From NCBI GenBank assembly GCA_964483725.1, contig CAZACQ010000023.1:1-11298 (forward strand): a stretch of DNA of 11,298 bases, read 5' to 3'. Below, in pieces: positions 7,219-11,298 of the stretch; positions within the stretch are counted from its first letter, which is position 1, and the number at the start of each line of letters is the position of its first letter. This stretch comes from CAZACQ01 sp964483725 (GTDB lineage Bacteria; Patescibacteriota; Gracilibacteria; Absconditabacterales; Absconditicoccaceae). The translations under genes were made by a program, and so were the position numbers. Below the pieces are notes generated by a model, which was given only the letters and a program-made list of their open reading frames with translations, did no database searches and had not been told where the DNA came from.

Positions 7219-9288
7219 ATGAAGAAAATTGTACTTTTATTATTATCTCTTTTTACATTTTTAATTGCTTCATATTCATATGCTGATATAAATAATGAAA
7301 TATCAGTACTTGAAACTGAAGTGAGAGAGTTGTATTTTGATTTAGATGAAGCTGAGAGAGAATTATTTTTAGAGTTTAGAAGCTTGATGGTAGATGCTTT
7401 ATCAAATGAGGATGATCCTGAATTACTTAATTCTTTACTTTTGACAGTTAAAGAAGTCATCTATTCTAGAGATCATTGAAATTTGGAAGAGCTTATGCTT
7501 AAATTTACAAAAGAATGAATTATCAAAAGAATTAGATTTTTGTGATGAGATATATCTAATGATTATTATGAAATAAATCAAGATTCTTTTGATGTTTCTG
7601 ACTATAGATCTGAATCTACTCAAGATTTTTATCAAAAAAAATATGATAATAGATTAAAAGAGTATGATGATCTTATTTTAAACTTTCAAAGATCAATGCT
7701 TGATGAACTTCATACAATTACTGAAGTTGTTGATAATTGATATGAGCTGTGAGATAGTTTTGTATTAGACTATGAATTTGATTTATTACTTGATATTGTT
7801 TGAGACTTCTCATATAATATTGATTTATCATTTGCAAATGAGCTTACTTCAGACTATATATCAGATAGACTTAAATCAGAGCTTGATTTTTATCTTAGTA
7901 TGATTACTGATTTACCTGATTTATATGATGCTGATATTGAATTCTCAGCTGATTTTATTCTTGATTGAGATGAAGCTTATGTTAAGGTAAATAATTATGA
8001 TTTGTCTGATATTATTGATGACTCTCAAGATGAAGATCTTGAATATATTGTTAGTATATTTGAAGAACTTGATTGAGATTATTTAAAATTAGATGAAGAA
8101 TATGTTCCTAGTCAAAATTTTGATATTTCACAAATTGAGTTAGATGAGATATATTATTATGAAAAAAAATTGGAGGATTTATATGATTTGATTTATAATG
8201 AACCAATATTTTCAGTTTATGAGGAATTGTGAGATTGATCTTATAAATTATTTTACAATAAAAATATAATACCTGTTGCAGAATTGGTAGATCAACATGA
8301 ATATGATTATGATTATGATGAATTTCTTGATGATTTTACTAGAAATTATAGGAATAATGATTTAGTTATGAATGATTTATCTAATTGAAAATATTCTTTA
8401 CAGGATAGGTATGATGAATCAGATGATTATGAATTTGTTTTTTCTGAAAATTGACTAGAAAGAATTTATTTTCCACATTATGATAGATGGTCTTGAGAAG
8501 AAGTATGATTTTTTGAATACTCTAAGTCTGGTTTAGAAGATGGCTATAATATTCAAAATTATTATGACTATTGATATTGAGATGAAGTTAATTTATTGTT
8601 ATGATATGATGTTAATAATTCAGCATTGGATATTGATATCTTGCTTGAGACTTATTTCCTTGATATAAATTCAGAACTAACAATATCTAATGATTGATTT
8701 CAATTAAATGCTAGTTCCACAGATATAAGTGAAGACTTTAATCAAGATTTATCTTTCTTTTTGTGAATCAATCCATGACTTGAATCTATATCATTAGATA
8801 TTAATTCTAGTTATGATTTTCAAGATCAAAACAATATTGCTATTACAGTGCCAAATAATTACAAAACAGTAAATGATATAAGTGTAATAAGAGATCATAT
8901 GTCTAATTCAAGGGATATGACAAGAAGATCAGAGTTGAATCAATTGAGTTCAGCACTATCAAGTTATTGACGAACAAATGCAGTTTATCCTAGTGTTGAC
9001 TGAGAATTTGTAGAAGTGAAACAAATAGAAGACTATCTACAAGAGCATATTTTTAATATGCCTTATTGAGAAGCTGACTACGATTATTATTATATAGATC
9101 TAAAATCAAGATGATCATTGAGTGCTTGATATGCATTGCTTACTAAAGTAGAAAATGAAGAGAATTGAAACTTTAGTGCAGATAGTATTTCTCAGATAAA
9201 TGATTTTATGGAATCGAAAGATTATGAATCAACTGATATATCACAAGAGCTTTGAAATTCTTGAAACTTTTATATACTGGTTAACTAA
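7219..9288 (+). CDS. large acidic secreted protein with C-terminal pseudopilin-like domain
   Basis: This is a 689-residue exported protein under code 25; the standard code would stop it at residue 87. The signal peptide is MKKIVLLLLSLFTFLIASYS plus YA, cut near Ala22. The mature chain has no cysteine and is strongly acidic and Tyr/Asp-rich, with a short low-complexity HEYDYDYDEF stretch near 360-369 and amphipathic helices at 25-105 and 135-170. Residues 200-540 contain repeated strand-rich segments of the LDINSELTIS type. The C-terminal part is recognisable: SNSRDMTRRSELNQLSSAL (562-580), SSYG-x-TNAVYPS (581-592), then IEDYLQEHIFNMPYG (603-617), DYYYIDL (622-628) and GYALLTKVENEENG (637-650). 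That is the post-helix globular layout of GspG/type IV pilin-like proteins (ArdaxRksdl, Alel-Y, YPs, YL-P, Y-Y, Y-L-a-kmE), but lacking the N-terminal hydrophobic pilin helix. It lies between a small secreted protein and an ABC transporter. Confidence 0.7.
8302..8319 (+). repeat. three tandem TATGAT units encoding Tyr-Asp repeats
   Basis: Three exact 6-base units within the acidic secreted-protein gene encode alternating Tyr and Asp. It is a short low-complexity tract that could vary by slippage in multiples of two codons without breaking the frame. Confidence 0.5.
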
Positions 9289-9311
9289 GATTTACTGTTT
9301 CATATACTTAA

Positions 9312-9983
9312 ATGTTAGAAGTTAAAGATTTATCATTTTCATATAATAAAAATTGAGATCCTTTTTTTGAAGGTCTCAATTTTTCTGTTAATAAATGAGA
9401 AATCTTGGCTATTTTTGGTAGATCTGGTTCTGGAAAGACAAGTTTATTACAAATTATAGCAAGTTTGATAAAACCTAGATCTGGTAATATACTCTATAAA
9501 TGAAATGATGTTTTGAATTCTTGATTAACTTATCTTTACAAATTTAGGTCTGAGAAAATATGATTTGCTTTTCAAGATTTTAAGCTTTTGGAAGATTTTA
9601 CAGTTTATGAAAATGTTTGTATACCTTTTATGATTTCAAATAATATTAAAGATGAAAATTGGTTAAACAAAATATTTCACACATTTGAAATTAATGATAT
9701 TTTGGATAAGAATATTAAAAATATAAGCTGATGAGAAAAAGAAAGAGTATCTATTGCTAAATCTTTTGCTAATAAACCTGAAATTTTACTTTTAGATGAG
9801 CCTTGAACTTATCTTAATAATTCTCTTAAGTTAAAGGTTTTTGATTTTATAAAAGCTTATTCAAAAGATAATATAGTTGTTGCTGTATCTCATGATGACT
9901 ATTTTATAGACTATTTTTGACTTGATTTGTATGAGTCTAATTGAAATTTAAAATTTTATAAAAATTGATTAAATGTTTCTTAA
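9312..9983 (+). CDS. ABC transporter ATPase, LolD/MacB/FtsE type
   Basis: This 223-residue ATPase is the normal length for a stand-alone LolD/FtsE/MacB-class subunit, which powers extracytoplasmic mechanotransmission rather than bulk transport. All motifs are visible. Walker A is FGRSGSGKTSLL (35-46), the Q-loop is FAFQDFKLLEDFTVYENV (85-102), the signature is ISGGEKERVSIAK (138-150), Walker B is ILLLDEP (158-164) and the switch histidine is VSHDD (192-196). The signature glycines are two consecutive TGA codons, the strongest code-25 proof here. The usual D-loop 'T-x-x-LD' after Walker B reads GTYLN, so the D-loop aspartate is Asn. The Walker A glycines are all GGN codons. The gene follows the 689-aa gene by 23 bases and overlaps the permease start by 11 bases, which implies translational coupling. 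Confidence 0.92.
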
Positions 9984-11190
9984 AAATCTTACTAATGATT
10001 TTAGATCTAATTTTTTTAAAAATATTATTGTAATAGTAACTCTATCTATAGTTATGTTTTTTTCTTTGGCTTTATATATTCTTAATGAAAATATAAATAA
10101 TTTTATATTTGACTATACTTGAGTTAGTTCATGAATTGAAAATCCTAATTTGGTAGAGGTTAGAACTTCTCAGTCTGTTTTTACAACTGAAAATTGAACT
10201 TGAGATGCTGATATAAAGTCTTTAACTTGAGATGAATTAATTGATGAGATCTATTATTTTTATACATTATCAATTCCTAATACTTTTTATATTAATCTAT
10301 TTTGAACAGAGCTTAAAAGCGATTTTTTATTGTATTCTGCTTCTGATGAATTGTTTTCAAGTTTTGATAAGGAATGAGAATTAATACCAATGTGAATATC
10401 TCAAAGAATATTAGATATTTATAATCTTGAACTTGCAAGGAGTCCATTGTTCCCAAGTTTGTCCAAACAGCAACTTTCTTTTCTAAATTTTGATATTAAA
10501 TTTAATCATTCTAGTATTTTTAATATTGATGATAATTATATTGAAAAATCTTGAAAAATAGAAGTTGTAGATGATTATTTCCCTATGTTATGAGTTACTA
10601 TACCTTATTCTTTATCCAAAGAAATTACTCAAGAATTATGAGTATCTCAACCTCAAGTAAATAGGGCTTTAGTTTTTTTGGAAAGTGAGGATTATATAGA
10701 CAAATTTGAAGATCGTTATTCAGATTTGGATACTCAAAGTGCAATATGACAATTAGAAGATGTTTATAATAGGCTTTTTGTAATTCGTGCTTTCTTTTTT
10801 ACAATATTTTCTTTTATTGTTGTTTTATTATTTAGTTTTTTATTTTTTGTTATACATAGTATTATATATGATAATAAAAAAATGCTTGAAGTTTTTAGAA
10901 GTCATTGAGCAAGTAAACTAAAAATATTTAATATTATCTATTTTAAAATTTTATATTACTTTCTATTAGCAAGTTTTATTTTTTATATACTGGTGTATAT
11001 TTTTAATAAATTTTTCTTATATATTTTTAATAATTATGTTTATTCTAATTATCAACTTGAGATTTGATTTGTTTGAGCATCTTATTATACAGTCTTATTC
11101 TTTTCTTTGCTATTTTTGCTTATGATTACTTTAATTGTTATATTAGTATCCAAGAAGGAATTTAGCAAAAAATTTATTTTTGAATATTAA
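9973..11190 (+). CDS. FtsX/MacB-type ABC permease
   Basis: This 405-residue membrane protein overlaps the ATPase gene by 11 bases in a different frame. Topology follows the FtsX/LolC/MacB plan: one N-terminal helix (about 17-38), a large extracytoplasmic domain (40-265), then three C-terminal helices (about 270-297, 322-346 and 371-394). The loop after the second helix, MLEVFRSHGASKLKIFNIIY (304-323), is the conserved FtsX coupling segment ('e-ilR-lGas...i..i'), which contacts the ATPase. The outer domain carries TGA-encoded glycines and no cysteine, and is much shorter than E. coli MacB, so it resembles LolE/FtsX-size or Gram-positive BceB-like MacB relatives. No MacA-like adaptor or TolC lies in the window. 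It probably acts on, or signals for, the two secreted proteins encoded upstream; this is an inference from operon structure. No Shine-Dalgarno sequence precedes its start. Confidence 0.85.
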
Positions 11191-11217
11191 TTTGTTTCTG
11201 TAATAGCAACTTTAAAA

Positions 11218-11250
11218 TGTCAGTAAAAAAACAAAAATAGAATTGTCAGT
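11218..11250 (+). repeat. two TGTCAGT direct repeats, 26 bases apart
   Basis: TGTCAGT occurs at 11218-11224 and 11244-11250 in the gap after the permease gene, followed by TATAAT at 11257-11262. The spacing does not give a standard -35/-10 pair. The pair may be a regulator site for a gene beyond the window edge, or chance. No stem-loop terminator was recognised after 11190. Confidence 0.25.
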
Positions 11251-11298
11251 TTTTAGTATAATAAATTAGCTAATAATATCAAATAATATTAATTTGTT

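Noticed and set aside
7167..7635. Antisense open frames opposite the secreted-protein gene
   Set aside because: They are shadows of the well-supported plus-strand gene; they are serine/isoleucine-rich with no recognisable motif.
8302..8319. Tandem TATGAT units as a phase-variation tract
   Set aside because: Units are a multiple of three bases and only three copies long, so slippage would not switch the gene off; kept only as a minor repeat.

Overview
The window reads as ordinary genes only if UGA is translated as glycine (NCBI code 25). With that code, nearly the whole span is covered by eleven intact genes; with the standard code they break into short fragments. The clearest proof is the ABC ATPase at 9312-9983: its signature motif ISGGEKERV is encoded with two consecutive TGA codons, exactly where two glycines are required. 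Code 25, very low GC and small simple proteins point to Candidatus Absconditabacteria (SR1) or Gracilibacteria, the episymbiotic or predatory candidate-phyla bacteria. The species cannot be told from this window. No rRNA, tRNA, CRISPR array or insertion sequence was seen.

Layout. (a) 1-558 is a worn accessory edge: a 57-codon gene of a type common in mobile elements, then the C-terminal stub of a DNA methyltransferase with no start, then about 200 bases of AT-rich inverted repeats with a promoter-like pair. (b) 559-1305 is a shortened S66 (LD-carboxypeptidase / MccF-like) peptidase. (c) 1307-3971 is a minus-strand two-gene block: an unrecognised 325-residue protein followed by a 548-residue protein with a transglutaminase-like Cys-His-Asp domain. 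The first gene has a near-consensus promoter facing away from the ATP-grasp gene. (d) 4173-5288 is a circularly permuted ATP-grasp ligase. (e) 5370-6059 and 6125-6595 are two small membrane proteins, one DUF2238/YjdF-like and one with a bacterial PH-like tail. (f) 6619-11190 looks like one operon: a small secreted protein with four cysteines, a 689-residue acidic, cysteine-free secreted protein that ends in a pseudopilin-like domain, then a LolD/MacB-type ATPase overlapping its FtsX-type permease.

The most interesting unit is (f). It joins a secreted protein carrying a pilin-type globular domain, but no pilin helix, to a MacB/FtsX-type transporter. That suggests an envelope or secretion system in which the permease acts on, or signals to, the two exported proteins. 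This is an inference from gene order. Part (c) may be a small effector-like or envelope-processing pair. No start codon in the window has a recognisable Shine-Dalgarno sequence; starts follow A/T-rich leaders.
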